Below are positions 44,329 through 54,221 of a DNA stretch of 64,000 nucleotides, piece by piece. The notes beneath the pieces are model-generated. The model was not told the DNA's origin and did not search any database. It was given only the letters and a program-made list of their open reading frames with translations. Location of the stretch: positions 20,372-84,371 of the forward strand of contig JAKISY010000007.1 of NCBI GenBank assembly GCA_021648365.1. Direction: 5' to 3'. The position numbers and the translations under genes are program-made. Each line of letters starts with the position of its first letter. Positions within the stretch are counted from its first letter, which is position 1. The stretch comes from Verrucomicrobiales bacterium. Lineage in GTDB: Bacteria; Verrucomicrobiota; Verrucomicrobiia; Verrucomicrobiales; DEV007.

Positions 44329-45612
44329 TCACAAAGCCAAATCAAGGAATACAATGATCGACGGATTTCCCACCGCTGTGTATTGATCCGTAAAGTCAAG
44401 TTTACCAGATTTTTTGTCTACTCGAAAAGTTGTGATATTATCTGCCCGCTGATTGCAACTGTAGAGAAAGTTACCTGTAGGATCAAAATTGAAACTTCTC
44501 GGGTAATCACCACGCGTCCATTCTTCAGCGAGAAAACTCAAGCTGCCATCTTCCGCTATCTCAAATACGGCTATACCGTCATGCAAACGATTGCCCGCAT
44601 ACAAAAACTTCCCATCCTGCGACACCATGATTTCGGAAGTGAAATTAGTGCCAGCATAACCCTTCGGCAAACTTGAAATCGTCTGGCGAGCCGTCAATGA
44701 CCCTTTCTCAGCATCATAGTCAAACACAACCACATTGGAGCCCTCCTCCTGCAAAGAATAGAACCACTTCCCGTTTGGATGAAAATAAAAGTGCCTCGGC
44801 CCGTCCCCAGGTGGCAGTGACACCGAAGCTGGTTGATTGGCACTGAGAGTCCCTTTTTTCTCATCCAATTTCCAAATCGAAATTTTATCCAAAGCCAAAT
44901 CCGTCGAAAAAATCCAGCGTCCCGTCGGATCCGTTTCGATCATGTGCGCGTGGGGAATATCATGACCACTGATCGCAAAACTCCCCAGCGGCGCATTTTT
45001 GGCTCTAGTTGGCCCAACCTTGCCTGGAGCTTTTTTCACCTCCGTAGCCTCACCCAACTTGCCATCTGCTAAGATCGGAATCACCGCCACCGAACCTCCA
45101 AAATAATTCGCTACCAGCAAATAACGCCCTGAAGGATGTACGCTCACATAAGTTGGGCCCGCTCCACCCGAACTGACAGTGTTCAATAAAGTCAATTTTC
45201 CATCCGTACGATTGACCGCAAAAGCACTCACCGTGCCTTCATCACTGCCTTCAAATTTGTCGGTTTCATTAGCAGAATACATCCGATCTCCTTTGTCATT
45301 CAACGCGAGGCAACTCGGGCTAGTTCCCATCTCAAATACCCCACGCTCCGTCAGTTCGCCCGTTTCACGGCTCACTTCAAACAAATGAATCCCTCTGCCA
45401 TTACCCTCCGGCAAATCTACCTGAGTCGGCAATACATCTTGGAGTGGGGAACTAAAGGTGCCCACATACGCCATCAAAGGGCCATCTCCGGCTGCGATCA
45501 CACTTGGCTGCCGCCATCCTGCTGCCCACGCTAGACTGCTGCCGAGTAGTGCTGGAGTTACTTTTAAAAGAGATCGGCGAGTGAGCGGTGAAGAAGGCAT
45601 AAGCTGTGGCAA
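44329..45612 (-). CDS. Tat-exported lactonase-family beta-propeller (6-phosphogluconolactonase-like)
   Basis: 427 residues. N-terminus carries a twin-arginine motif (TRRSLLK, residues 11-17) followed by a hydrophobic stretch ending in AWAAG, so it is probably exported folded. The body is a seven-bladed propeller of the lactonase family (YVGTFSSP, VSVHPSGRYLLVANYFGG, IETDPTGRWIFSTDLALDK, HFYFHPNGKWFYSLQEEG). The family includes 6-phosphogluconolactonase (Pgl type of E. coli YbhE), but an exported form is likelier to hydrolyse another lactone or act as a sugar-acid sensor. Confidence 0.82.
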   Translation of the reverse strand: MPQLMPSSPLTRRSLLKVTPALLGSSLAWAAGWRQPSVIAAGDGPLMAYVGTFSSPLQDVLPTQVDLPEGNGRGIHLFEVSRETGELTERGVFEMGTSPSCLALNDKGDRMYSANETDKFEGSDEGTVSAFAVNRTDGKLTLLNTVSSGGAGPTYVSVHPSGRYLLVANYFGGSVAVIPILADGKLGEATEVKKAPGKVGPTRAKNAPLGSFAISGHDIPHAHMIETDPTGRWIFSTDLALDKISIWKLDEKKGTLSANQPASVSLPPGDGPRHFYFHPNGKWFYSLQEEGSNVVVFDYDAEKGSLTARQTISSLPKGYAGTNFTSEIMVSQDGKFLYAGNRLHDGIAVFEIAEDGSLSFLAEEWTRGDYPRSFNFDPTGNFLYSCNQRADNITTFRVDKKSGKLDFTDQYTAVGNPSIIVFLDLAL

Positions 45613-45697
45613 GGGTTATATTAAGTGTGAATAGATCAACAAATCAAAATCGTAAGTTCTATATTTAGCAAAGCTACAGACGATTCGCTAGCAAAAC

Positions 45698-46309
45698 TTA
45701 CTTACTAATCGTTGCCAGCCTTCTGGCTATTTTCGCCGCCACATGTTGCTGCAGTAATGGATAAAAATTTCTAAAATCTGTTTCGAGATGTTCATAGTGC
45801 AATTTCAGTGATGGCATGAATTCCACCAAACGCCCACGTTGCAGAACACGCTCTGACAAGCGGCTGTCGATTCGTTCAAAAGCGCCCTCGATATCACTCA
45901 TCTTGCCATACCTGCCAAGCCGATCGCTCTCTACCAAGCTTTCTACAAATTCGCGCGCCAAGGGTGGATAAGATCGACACTGCGGCAATGCTCGCTGATA
46001 AAAATCTTCCAAAAACTTGCGCATCGTCTGGGCAGAATAGTGCTGCCAATTTCGAGTCAATAACAGATCGTAAAAAACATCCACCGCCACCCCACGCAAA
46101 CGCGGATTACCTTTCAACCTAGCTTTACTGGTATCGACCACCGGATGACTGTCGGTAAAAGCATCGATCGCATGATGGCACTCGATACCACGAATAAAAT
46201 CATCACTCATGCCCGGCCAACGCTGCCCCTTCAATGCATCGGTCATCACATTTCCAAGTTGGAAATCCGTAGTCATCTCGGAAAGATGTAAGTGAGCTAA
46301 CCAATTCAT
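45698..46309 (-). CDS. acpH: acyl carrier protein phosphodiesterase (AcpH-like)
   Basis: 203 residues of the AcpH/DUF479 family, which removes 4'-phosphopantetheine from ACP. The HD-domain-like signature residues are seen: MNWLAHLHLS at the start, GNVMTDALKGQRWPG, and ECHHAIDAFTDSHP plus VAVDVFYDLLLTRNW. Last gene of the minus-strand series mutS-recG-acpH, with 6 bases separating it from recG. The usual E. coli context differs. Confidence 0.85.
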   Translation of the reverse strand: MNWLAHLHLSEMTTDFQLGNVMTDALKGQRWPGMSDDFIRGIECHHAIDAFTDSHPVVDTSKARLKGNPRLRGVAVDVFYDLLLTRNWQHYSAQTMRKFLEDFYQRALPQCRSYPPLAREFVESLVESDRLGRYGKMSDIEGAFERIDSRLSERVLQRGRLVEFMPSLKLHYEHLETDFRNFYPLLQQHVAAKIARRLATISK

Positions 46310-46315
46310 ACTTAT

Positions 46316-48421
46316 TTAACTCAAGTGCCCCGCAGATTCTTCCACCTTCTTACGATCCAACAAGTTCAACAGTTGACGATTCTGTGGTTTTTTCAAAAGT
46401 GGATCTTCGATCAGTATTTTCTCCGCTAAAACCCGTGCCTCATGCACCAGATCCACATCCAAGACCAAATCTGCCATTTTTAGATCCGGCATACCGCTTT
46501 GCGCTGTACCCAATACCTCCCCTGGTCCACGCAATTTCAAATCCTCCTCCGCGATGCGAAACCCGTCGCGACTCTCTTCCAGTACCTTCAACTTATCCGC
46601 CGAGTCCACCGCTTTTTTCTTATCCACCATCAATATACAATAACTCTTGTGCTCACCTCTACCTATACGCCCACGCAACTGGTGTAACTGTGCCAAACCA
46701 AAGCGCTCGGCGTTGAATACCAACATCATGTTAGCATTGGGTACATCCACGCCCACTTCGATCACTGTTGTGGAAACCAGAACATGGACTTTTCCTGCAC
46801 GGAAATCGTTCATCACTCGCTCTTTCTCCTCTCCCGACATCCGCCCATGCAGCAAAGCGCAAACAAAACCCTTAAAACGTTTCTGCCATTTCTCAAATTC
46901 CACCGTCGCCGCTAGGGACGTTAAGTTCTCCGATTCCTCGATCAAAGGATAGACGATGTAAGCCTGGCGACCTTGCTGCAAATGCTGGCGAACAAAATCG
47001 GCTGCCTGCTTGGTTTTTTTCAAATCCCGCACCCCAGTGATGATCGCCCCGCGCCCCGCTGGCATTTCATCTACCAGCGAAACATCGAGGTCCCCATAAG
47101 CGGTGAGCGTTAAAGTTCTCGGTATCGGCGTTGCCGTCATCACCAGCACATCTGGCATGTCACCCTGATCGATCAATTTAGCTCGCTGTGCTACGCCAAA
47201 TTTGTGTTGCTCATCGATCACAGCCAAGCCCAAATTCGACAACTCCGATTGATTCGAAATCAAAGCGTGAGTGCCCACCAAAATCTGCGCTTCTTCACTA
47301 CCGCTCATCAGTGGCAAAAAACCATCCTCTTTGCGTGCAGCGGTGCGCAAGCCGACGCGTACCCCCAAAGGCTGCAACCACTTTTGCAGCACCAAAAAAT
47401 GCTGTTCTGCCAAGATCTGAGTAGGTACCATCAACGCCGCTTGATAGCCATCTTCGATCACCAACAACATCGCCGCGATCGCAACCAGCGTTTTCCCCGA
47501 GCCGACATCACCCTGCAACAAGCGATTCATCGGATGCGTAGAAGCGAGATCCTGACGAATCTCAGCGATGGATCGCTGTTGCGCAGCGGTAGCTTCAAAC
47601 GGCAAGTGCTCTAAAAACTTATCCAGTAATACCCCCGGACCACAATGCACCTTGCCCCCTTGCGAAGCATAATCACTGCGCTGTTTCAGCACCTGCAATT
47701 GCAACGAAGTGAACTCCTGCAGAGCCAAATAACGACGCGCTTGTTGCAACTGATCCATGTCTTCTGGAAAATGCGCTTGGCGAACCGCCTTCGCACGACA
47801 CCATCCCGCTACCACACCCTCCGGCAATAAATCGGGCAAAACCTCATCGTAGAGCAACTCCAACAAATGATAAACAGCTGCACGCAAGGTCAACTGACTG
47901 ATACCAGAACTGAGCTGATAAATAGGCGTGATTCTTTCGACATGCGGAGAAGCTAGATCGCCCTCTATATCTTCATCGATGATCTCATACTCTGGGTGAT
48001 CCATCACCAGCCGCCGCCCGCTCATTTTGGGTTTGCCATACAAAACCACCACTTGATCCGCAGCAAAAACTTTAGCCATGAAGGGCATATTGAACCAGCG
48101 ACAAACAATCACCGCATTCATCGCAGAATCCAAATCCTCCACTCGCATTTCAAAAAATCGCTTGCGCCCAGCAAAGCGAGTAGCCGTATCCGTCACTGTA
48201 CCGCGCAAACAGACCGGATCACTGCTCGGCTGATTCGGAAAACCATCGAAACGCGTGCGGTCTTCGTAACGACGCGGGTAATGAGTCAACAAATCCTCTA
48301 CAGTTGTGATGCCTCGACTCTCAAGAGCTGACAAAGCGCGCTGATCCAGCCCTAGTGACGGCAGCTCTTGCAAAGCCGTGTCCAATCGCAGATCCTCACT
48401 CGTCTCCTCCATGTCATTCAA
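46316..48421 (-). CDS. recG: ATP-dependent DNA helicase RecG
   Basis: Branch-migration helicase of 701 residues acting on stalled forks and Holliday junctions. N-terminal wedge/OB domain (LRGTVTDTATRFAGRKRF), Walker A LQGDVGSGKTLVAIAAM, DEQHKFGV, MTATPIPRTLTL, the TRG motif region with VGVDVPNAN, and the final helicase motif QLRGRIGRGEHKSYC all appear in order. Starts within the last 4 bases of mutS, so they are translationally coupled. Confidence 0.96.
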   Translation of the reverse strand: MNDMEETSEDLRLDTALQELPSLGLDQRALSALESRGITTVEDLLTHYPRRYEDRTRFDGFPNQPSSDPVCLRGTVTDTATRFAGRKRFFEMRVEDLDSAMNAVIVCRWFNMPFMAKVFAADQVVVLYGKPKMSGRRLVMDHPEYEIIDEDIEGDLASPHVERITPIYQLSSGISQLTLRAAVYHLLELLYDEVLPDLLPEGVVAGWCRAKAVRQAHFPEDMDQLQQARRYLALQEFTSLQLQVLKQRSDYASQGGKVHCGPGVLLDKFLEHLPFEATAAQQRSIAEIRQDLASTHPMNRLLQGDVGSGKTLVAIAAMLLVIEDGYQAALMVPTQILAEQHFLVLQKWLQPLGVRVGLRTAARKEDGFLPLMSGSEEAQILVGTHALISNQSELSNLGLAVIDEQHKFGVAQRAKLIDQGDMPDVLVMTATPIPRTLTLTAYGDLDVSLVDEMPAGRGAIITGVRDLKKTKQAADFVRQHLQQGRQAYIVYPLIEESENLTSLAATVEFEKWQKRFKGFVCALLHGRMSGEEKERVMNDFRAGKVHVLVSTTVIEVGVDVPNANMMLVFNAERFGLAQLHQLRGRIGRGEHKSYCILMVDKKKAVDSADKLKVLEESRDGFRIAEEDLKLRGPGEVLGTAQSGMPDLKMADLVLDVDLVHEARVLAEKILIEDPLLKKPQNRQLLNLLDRKKVEESAGHLS

Positions 48422-50964
48422 TTAAACAAAGACAACTGCGGTTCCTCTCCCACACCATCCTCCTTGACTCGCTCACTGGACGCAGCAGTCGATTTTTTCT
48501 TAGTGCGTTTTTTCTTAACCGACGAAGCCTGCCCGGCCTGCACATGCGTAGGCACATGATCTTCAGACTCCAACTGTTCTAGAATCTCGCGTGCACGAGC
48601 AATGATCTCAGGCGGCAAGCCGGCTAGACGCGCCACCTGAATCCCATAACTTTTATCCGCACTGCCAGCCACGATCTTGCGCAGGAAAATAATCTGATCA
48701 TTCCATTCTCGAACCGCCACATTGTAGTTCTGCACTCCCTCTCGACTCTGAGACAATTCTGTCAGCTCATGATAGTGGGTAGCAAACAAAGTGCGCGCCC
48801 CTATTTCATCATGCAAATGTTCCGCCACACTCCAAGCAATCGACAGGCCGTCAAAAGTTGCCGTGCCACGACCGATCTCATCTAAGATCACCAAACTTTT
48901 TTCAGTCGCCGTATTCACAATCACTGCTGTCTCGGTCATCTCTACCATGAAGGTCGATTGACCCTTAGCGATATCATCGCTAGCACCGACACGTGTGTAG
49001 ATACGATCCACCAGCCCAATCTCAGCACTTTCTGCTGGCACATAACTGCCGAGTTGTGCCATCAGCGTGATCAATGCCACCTGCCTGATATAAGTCGATT
49101 TGCCTGCCATGTTCGGCCCTGTCAGCAAGATCAAACGGTTCTGCTTAGGCTCCAGCGCCGTATCATTAGGCACAAATTTTTCTTCCGCAATATGCTGATC
49201 TAGCACAGGGTGACGCCCCTCTTTGATATACAAGTTACGCGATTGGTTAAGCAAGGGCCGGCAGTAGTTGTAGAGTTGCGCGGTCTCCGCCAGACCAGCC
49301 AGTACATCCACCTCCGCCAGCGCAGCCGCCGTATCCTGAATGTCTTGCAAATGCTCCAGCACACTTTCCCTCAAGTTAAGAAACTCTTCGTATTCCAGAG
49401 TTCTCAAGCGTTCATCTGCGCCTAGTATTTTATTTTCTACCTCTTTTAACTCAGGGGTGATGAAACGCTCCGCGTTTGCCATCGTCTGTTTGCGGATATA
49501 GTTGTCTGGCACAGATCCAAGATTAGATTTGGTGATCTCTATAAAATAACCAAACACCGCATTAAATTTCACCTTCAGTGATTTGACCCCCGTGCGTTCG
49601 ATTTCATCCTGTTGCAGTTTCGCCACCCACTGTTTTCCTTCCGTAGCCGCCGCGCGAATCTCATCGATAGTCGCATGGTAACCATCACGGAAAATACCGC
49701 CCTCCTTCAAAGCGGCAGGCGGCTCGTCCACGATCGCTTGCTGCAACAAAGTCACCAAGTCACCAAAATCTCGCAGTCGTGCTCGCAGCCTGCCTCCCAG
49801 ACCAGGATCCTCGTCATTTTCCAAAGCGGTCAGATGACTTTTCACATCGGGTATTTTTGCCAGCGATACTGCCAGTGCCTTGAGATCACGCGCATTGCCA
49901 GAGCCTTGGCTCAAACGACTGATGGTGCGCTCGATGTCGCGCACTTCTTTCAAAGCTTCCTGAATCTGACTCAACAAAAACGGCTGCTGTAAATAGCACG
50001 CGATCAGATCTTGGCGACTGATCAAGGCTTCGTAATCTGTCAGAGGATGCAAAACCCAATCTCGCAGTTTACGAGCTCCCATCGGTGTCGAGGTGCGATC
50101 AAGAGCACCCAACAGCGAATGTTTCTGCCCACCTGATGCACTGGTGGTGAGATCCAGATTGCGCTGACTCGATGCGTCTATCAGCACAAAACTCTCGCTA
50201 TCGCAAACCTGCAAGCGGCGAATATGATCCACCTTGCGTCGCATCTGCGTTTGCAAATAGTGCAGCACCGCACCCGCCGCCCCAATCGCCGCCGTCATGG
50301 AACCACAACCAAAACCGTCGAGCGATTTCACTTTAAAATGCTCTTTCAAAACAAACTCTGCCTGATCGGGCAAAAATGCGTAACCATCGTAGTCGATCGC
50401 TTGATTGAGCGTATCAAAATGCTCCGCCTGTTCATCGCTGAATAACAACTCGGCAGGACGTATGCGTGCCAACTCGTCCACCACGCCCTCTCGCTCTGCA
50501 AACTCCATCAAGCGGAAATCCCCCGTGCTCAGATCGACAAAAGCCAAACCCCAACGGGCACCACTGCGACAAGCCGCCGCAAGGTAGTTGGAACGTGTCG
50601 ATTCCAAGAGGCTGAAATCATCCACCGTGCCCGCACTGATAATCTGAGCAATCTCCCGTTGCACGATCTTGCCCTGCTGCGGCTCACTGGTCTGTTCCGC
50701 GATCGCCACCCGACGACCTGCTTGCACCAATTTGGCAATGTAACCCTGCGCCGCATGATGTGGCACGCCGCACATCGGAATGGTATTGCGCCGCGTCAGC
50801 GCTATTCCCAGTATCGGCGCCGCCTGCACCGCATCATCAAAAAACATTTCGTAGAAATCCCCCAAACGGTAGAGCAGCAAGACATCCTTGGGCAGACCAC
50901 TGCGCATCGAATGATACTGCTGCATCATCGGGGTCATACCTTTCTCTTTAGTTTTGCCTGCCAT
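48418..50964 (-). CDS. mutS: DNA mismatch repair protein MutS
   Basis: 848 residues, full-length MutS. The mismatch-recognition motif GDFYEMFFDDA (Phe-x-Glu) is near the start, then connector and lever regions, and the ATPase with LLTGPNMAGKSTYIRQ, DEIGRGTATFDGLSIAW and ATHYHELTELS. The C-terminus ends in a Lys-rich tail. Divergent from thiL, first in the mutS-recG-acpH series. Gene order is unusual but coupling with recG is tight. Confidence 0.97.
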   Translation of the reverse strand: MAGKTKEKGMTPMMQQYHSMRSGLPKDVLLLYRLGDFYEMFFDDAVQAAPILGIALTRRNTIPMCGVPHHAAQGYIAKLVQAGRRVAIAEQTSEPQQGKIVQREIAQIISAGTVDDFSLLESTRSNYLAAACRSGARWGLAFVDLSTGDFRLMEFAEREGVVDELARIRPAELLFSDEQAEHFDTLNQAIDYDGYAFLPDQAEFVLKEHFKVKSLDGFGCGSMTAAIGAAGAVLHYLQTQMRRKVDHIRRLQVCDSESFVLIDASSQRNLDLTTSASGGQKHSLLGALDRTSTPMGARKLRDWVLHPLTDYEALISRQDLIACYLQQPFLLSQIQEALKEVRDIERTISRLSQGSGNARDLKALAVSLAKIPDVKSHLTALENDEDPGLGGRLRARLRDFGDLVTLLQQAIVDEPPAALKEGGIFRDGYHATIDEIRAAATEGKQWVAKLQQDEIERTGVKSLKVKFNAVFGYFIEITKSNLGSVPDNYIRKQTMANAERFITPELKEVENKILGADERLRTLEYEEFLNLRESVLEHLQDIQDTAAALAEVDVLAGLAETAQLYNYCRPLLNQSRNLYIKEGRHPVLDQHIAEEKFVPNDTALEPKQNRLILLTGPNMAGKSTYIRQVALITLMAQLGSYVPAESAEIGLVDRIYTRVGASDDIAKGQSTFMVEMTETAVIVNTATEKSLVILDEIGRGTATFDGLSIAWSVAEHLHDEIGARTLFATHYHELTELSQSREGVQNYNVAVREWNDQIIFLRKIVAGSADKSYGIQVARLAGLPPEIIARAREILEQLESEDHVPTHVQAGQASSVKKKRTKKKSTAASSERVKEDGVGEEPQLSLFN

Positions 50965-51072
50965 CGTCAGCAGATTAGACCGCTAGACAAAATCACGCAA
51001 GGACTCTGTTTAGATTCGCTGTATAAAGAAAGTGGCATTGTTCTCATCCTTCGATACGATATAACCACAGAC

Positions 51073-51993
51073 ATGCAGCCAGTAAAAACCACGCGCTTAG
51101 CAGAAATCGGAGAGGATGAGTTGATCTCATCACTCACCGCGGAGCTGCGCATGGATGACAGCGTGCTCTGTGGCCCTGGTGATGACTGCGCAGTCTTAAC
51201 GGGTTCCCATCCAGATTACTTAGATTTATTAAAAACGGATGCGGTGGTCGAGGGCGTTCATTTTGTCAAAGAAGAGCAAGCCGAGGCGGTGGGGTGGAAA
51301 GCAGTCGCGCGTGCGGTCAGTGATATCGCTGCGATGGGCGGTTTGCCGACCGCTGCGGTGGTGACGCTGGTGGCGCCCGAGACACTGGAGGTGGCTACGG
51401 TAGTAGGCTGGTATCGCGGCATGCAACGTGCCGCTGATGCTTTTGGATTTTCGATTGTCGGTGGCGAGACTTCTTCCATTGCCAATTCACAAGCAATGAT
51501 CTCAGTAGCCATGACCGGTCGAGTGGAGCCTGATCGCTGTGTTTATCGCTCAGGGGCGCAGCTTGGCGACGCCATATTGGTGACAGGTCAACTGGGCGGA
51601 TCGTTAGCTTCGGGACGACACCTACATTTTCAACCACGTCTAGCTGAAGCTCGCTGGCTGACAGAGCACTTCCGGCTGCATTCCATGATGGATCTCAGCG
51701 ATGGTCTAGCAAAAGATCTGCCAAGAATGATGCGCGCCAGCGGCACCGGATACCGAATCGATGAGAAAAATTTACCCTGTCATAACAACGTGAACATCCA
51801 GTCAGCACTGACAGATGGTGAGGATTACGAGCTGCTATTCACGATAGCGGCTGACGAGGTAGATAAGCTGCAACGTGAATGGCTACAATCATTTGCCAAT
51901 CAAGTCCAATTAAGCGTGATTGGACAGGTGATAGAAAAAACAAAAACGCAATTGCAAGGCGGCTGGGAGCATTTTTCAAAAACGAAGCATTGA
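51073..51993 (+). CDS. thiL: thiamine-monophosphate kinase
   Basis: Final step of thiamine diphosphate synthesis. The true start is ATG 51073 (MQPVKTTRLAEIGEDEL); a longer frame from 50659 runs across mutS antisense. 306 residues. Motifs: LCGPGDDCAVL, LKTDAVVEGVHF, VSDIAAMGGLPTAAVV, VGGETSSI and MMDLSDGLAKDLPRM. Stop codon overlaps the tsaE start (TGATG). Confidence 0.95.
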   Translation: MQPVKTTRLAEIGEDELISSLTAELRMDDSVLCGPGDDCAVLTGSHPDYLDLLKTDAVVEGVHFVKEEQAEAVGWKAVARAVSDIAAMGGLPTAAVVTLVAPETLEVATVVGWYRGMQRAADAFGFSIVGGETSSIANSQAMISVAMTGRVEPDRCVYRSGAQLGDAILVTGQLGGSLASGRHLHFQPRLAEARWLTEHFRLHSMMDLSDGLAKDLPRMMRASGTGYRIDEKNLPCHNNVNIQSALTDGEDYELLFTIAADEVDKLQREWLQSFANQVQLSVIGQVIEKTKTQLQGGWEHFSKTKH

Positions 51994-52445
51994 TGCAACC
52001 ACAAGTCACATCTGAAAAAGAGACGATGCGTTTTGCGCAGCAAGTGGCTCTAGCCCTGAAACCTGGCGACGTTTTGGCTTTGGTGGGTGATCTCGGAGCG
52101 GGTAAAACACATTTTGTCAAAGGACTGGCTCGTGGTTTAGAAAGCGAAGCAGCTGTGTCTAGCCCGACCTTCACTCTGGTTCACGAATACGCAGATGGCA
52201 CTTGTCCGCTGTATCATTTTGATTTTTACCGCGTCGATCATTTAGAAGAAATCGACGCCATTGGCTGGGACGAATACCTCGATCAAAGTGGTATCGTGGT
52301 AGCAGAGTGGGCGGATCGTTTCCCCGAGCTGATGCCCTCCAATACCCAATGGTGGCAGATCGAGATCGTGTCACAAAACCAACGCCGCATCCAGCGTCTC
52401 GAGCAAGCGCCACCCCCAACGCCATCAACATCATCAGCGACATGA
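51993..52445 (+). CDS. tsaE: tRNA threonylcarbamoyladenosine biosynthesis ATPase TsaE
   Basis: 150-residue ATPase that works with TsaB and TsaD to make t6A37 in tRNA. ATG 51993 (MQPQVTSEK) is selected because it gives the usual length; the longer frame from 51879 overlaps thiL. Walker A is GDLGAGKTHFVKG, with SSPTFTLVHEY and FDFYRV; the metal-binding IGWDEYLDQ and AEWADRFPEL also match. Overlaps thiL by one base and tsaB by four. Confidence 0.93.
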   Translation: MQPQVTSEKETMRFAQQVALALKPGDVLALVGDLGAGKTHFVKGLARGLESEAAVSSPTFTLVHEYADGTCPLYHFDFYRVDHLEEIDAIGWDEYLDQSGIVVAEWADRFPELMPSNTQWWQIEIVSQNQRRIQRLEQAPPPTPSTSSAT

Positions 52446-53086
52446 TATTAGCCATCGAAACATCAACCAGCCAAGCCACTTTGGTTTTATTAGATCCTCA
52501 AAGCGGAGAGCTTCTGTGGCAATCGGAATTCGAGTCCGACCGCTTACACAATGCTAAAATATTCGACCCCGTCGCCGAAGCTTTGGAGCTTTGTAGAGAA
52601 AAATTACAGCGCATCGTGGTTGGACTCGGACCTGGCTCCTACAGCGGCATTCGCGTCGGCATCGCTGTTGCGAATGGTTTAGGCATCGCCTTGGATGTAC
52701 CAGTAGCTGGACTTGCCTCGATTGCCGTTTTGGCTGAAGAAGAGGATTACGCGGTGGTCGGCGACGCTCGTCGCTCTTCTTACTATTTAGCTCGCATCCA
52801 CCAACAGCGATTGCTCAGCGAACCAGAGTTATTGAGCCACGACTTGTGGCAGCAACAAATGTACACGCTCCGCCAACAAGGCCTGAGCATCTACAGCACT
52901 GAAAAATCCCTGACGGAACACGAGGAATACGACCTAGTACTGCGCAGTCCAAAGGCACTCGAATTGGCTAGACAATGTGCCTCTATGGCTGAAGAAGAAT
53001 GGAAAAACTTGCACACACAAGCACTTCAGCCTATCTATTTGCGATCCCCTTATATCACAAAAGCGAAAAATAAACCCTGTATTTGA
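52442..53086 (+). CDS. tsaB: tRNA threonylcarbamoyladenosine biosynthesis protein TsaB
   Basis: ASKHA-fold partner of TsaD in t6A synthesis, 214 residues. ATG 52442 (MILAIETST) lies within the tsaE stop (ATGA). The VGLGPGSYSGIRVGIAVANG segment is a strong TsaB marker. The C-terminal half, beyond residue 110, is shorter and more diverged than in E. coli TsaB but is retained. TsaD is elsewhere. Confidence 0.9.
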   Translation: MILAIETSTSQATLVLLDPQSGELLWQSEFESDRLHNAKIFDPVAEALELCREKLQRIVVGLGPGSYSGIRVGIAVANGLGIALDVPVAGLASIAVLAEEEDYAVVGDARRSSYYLARIHQQRLLSEPELLSHDLWQQQMYTLRQQGLSIYSTEKSLTEHEEYDLVLRSPKALELARQCASMAEEEWKNLHTQALQPIYLRSPYITKAKNKPCI

Positions 53087-53109
53087 TTCACCCTCACTAT
53101 CACTATTTT

Positions 53110-53676
53110 ATGAAAGCACCTTTTCACACTTTATTGTTATTCCTACCGCTACTACTCACCAGTTGTTATGTGGACTCTGGTAAAACTAGCAAGAGCAGCA
53201 CACCTGGCTATCAAGTGCATGAAAACAAAACGCTCAACGTCAGTGTGTTGACTCCTGATAAGTGGAAATCGGAGGTGACCACTGGTGGCTACCTAGCGAT
53301 GAGTTCTCCAGATAAAAAACGGGCGCAGATTCTAGTCATGAGAAGACCGATACAGGACATGATGAATGGCAAGGGTGACGAAAAATCCACTCTAGAAGAT
53401 TACAAAAAATATCGCATCTCGCAAATGACCGAGGACGTCATTGGATCTGAGTTGAAACATACAACCACCAAAAGCACCCTAGCCGGACAACCCGCCTATC
53501 AAACCCAATATTCCTACAAACCTAAAGATAAACCTACCATGCACACTCGCGAGATCTACTCCGTGATCGGCGGCAAAGTCTATCAAATTCAACTTTATTA
53601 TCCCGCGCCTTTCAGCGAGGAACTAGAGAAAACTTTCAAGGTAGTGAAAGACTCTTACAAGCTGCTAAAACCATAA
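53110..53676 (+). CDS. hypothetical lipoprotein
   Basis: 188 residues; ATG 53110 (MKAPFHTLL), since the frame from 53083 starts at TTG inside the intergenic spacer. Lipobox LLTSC gives Cys19 as the lipidation site. Mature part is a beta-rich domain ending with VIGGKVYQIQLYYPAPFSEEL, resembling PsbP/DUF1795-like sensor folds only loosely. No known function. Confidence 0.65.
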   Translation: MKAPFHTLLLFLPLLLTSCYVDSGKTSKSSTPGYQVHENKTLNVSVLTPDKWKSEVTTGGYLAMSSPDKKRAQILVMRRPIQDMMNGKGDEKSTLEDYKKYRISQMTEDVIGSELKHTTTKSTLAGQPAYQTQYSYKPKDKPTMHTREIYSVIGGKVYQIQLYYPAPFSEELEKTFKVVKDSYKLLKP

Positions 53677-53738
53677 AAAGCCTCTTGAAGTTGCCATTTA
53701 ACCTTGTAATTTGTCCAGTAGGTGGATAATTTGCAAGG

Positions 53739-54156
53739 ATGTTAGCTCGTTTTGTACTAAAAGAAGTGATCGAAGCCCTTGATCGGCAAGCTTCGGTCGC
53801 CTTGCTTGGTCCGAGGCAGGTAGGTAAAACCACCTTGGCTCACTGGTTTGTCGAAGACAGAAATGCATTGTACTTGGATTTAGAAAATCCTGATGACCGC
53901 CGAAAACTTGAAAACCAGTGCTGGCGCTGAAATTGATCTAGTGCTGGACTTACCTGGCGGTCAGAAATGGGCGGTGGAAATCAAACGCAGTTTAGCACCC
54001 AAAGTCTCGCGAGGGTTTTATTCTGCGATTGAAGATTTGCATCCGCAAAAAGCCTTTGTGATCCATGCTGGAGAGGATGAATATCCCATCAGCCAGCAAG
54101 TCACCGCCATCCCTTTGACTAAAATCGTCACCCAACTGCTCGAACTGCCACGTTGA
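53739..54156 (+). pseudogene. ATPase with DUF4143 domain, internally deleted
   Basis: The 5' part (53739 to about 53915) encodes the start of an AAA ATPase: IEALDRQASVALLGPRQVGKTTLAHWF (Walker A), then YLDLENPDDRRKLE. In the next frame from about 53915 the end of the same family follows: TSAGAEIDLVLDLPGGQKW, EIKRSLAPKVSRGFYSAI, DLHPQKAFVIHAG. Intact members of this AAA/DUF4143 family have about 390 residues, so roughly 250 codons are missing and the frames are mismatched. It is a remnant. Confidence 0.85.
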
Positions 54157-54221
54157 TTTTCGCTTTCCGTGCGGTGATTTGAGGCTACAGTGGAAGTTTT
54201 GCTTTCCTGTCCCAATATCCC

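Noticed and set aside
43770..44357. 195-codon plus-strand frame across folP
   Set aside because: Opposes folP, whose motifs are complete; composition is that of an antisense shadow.
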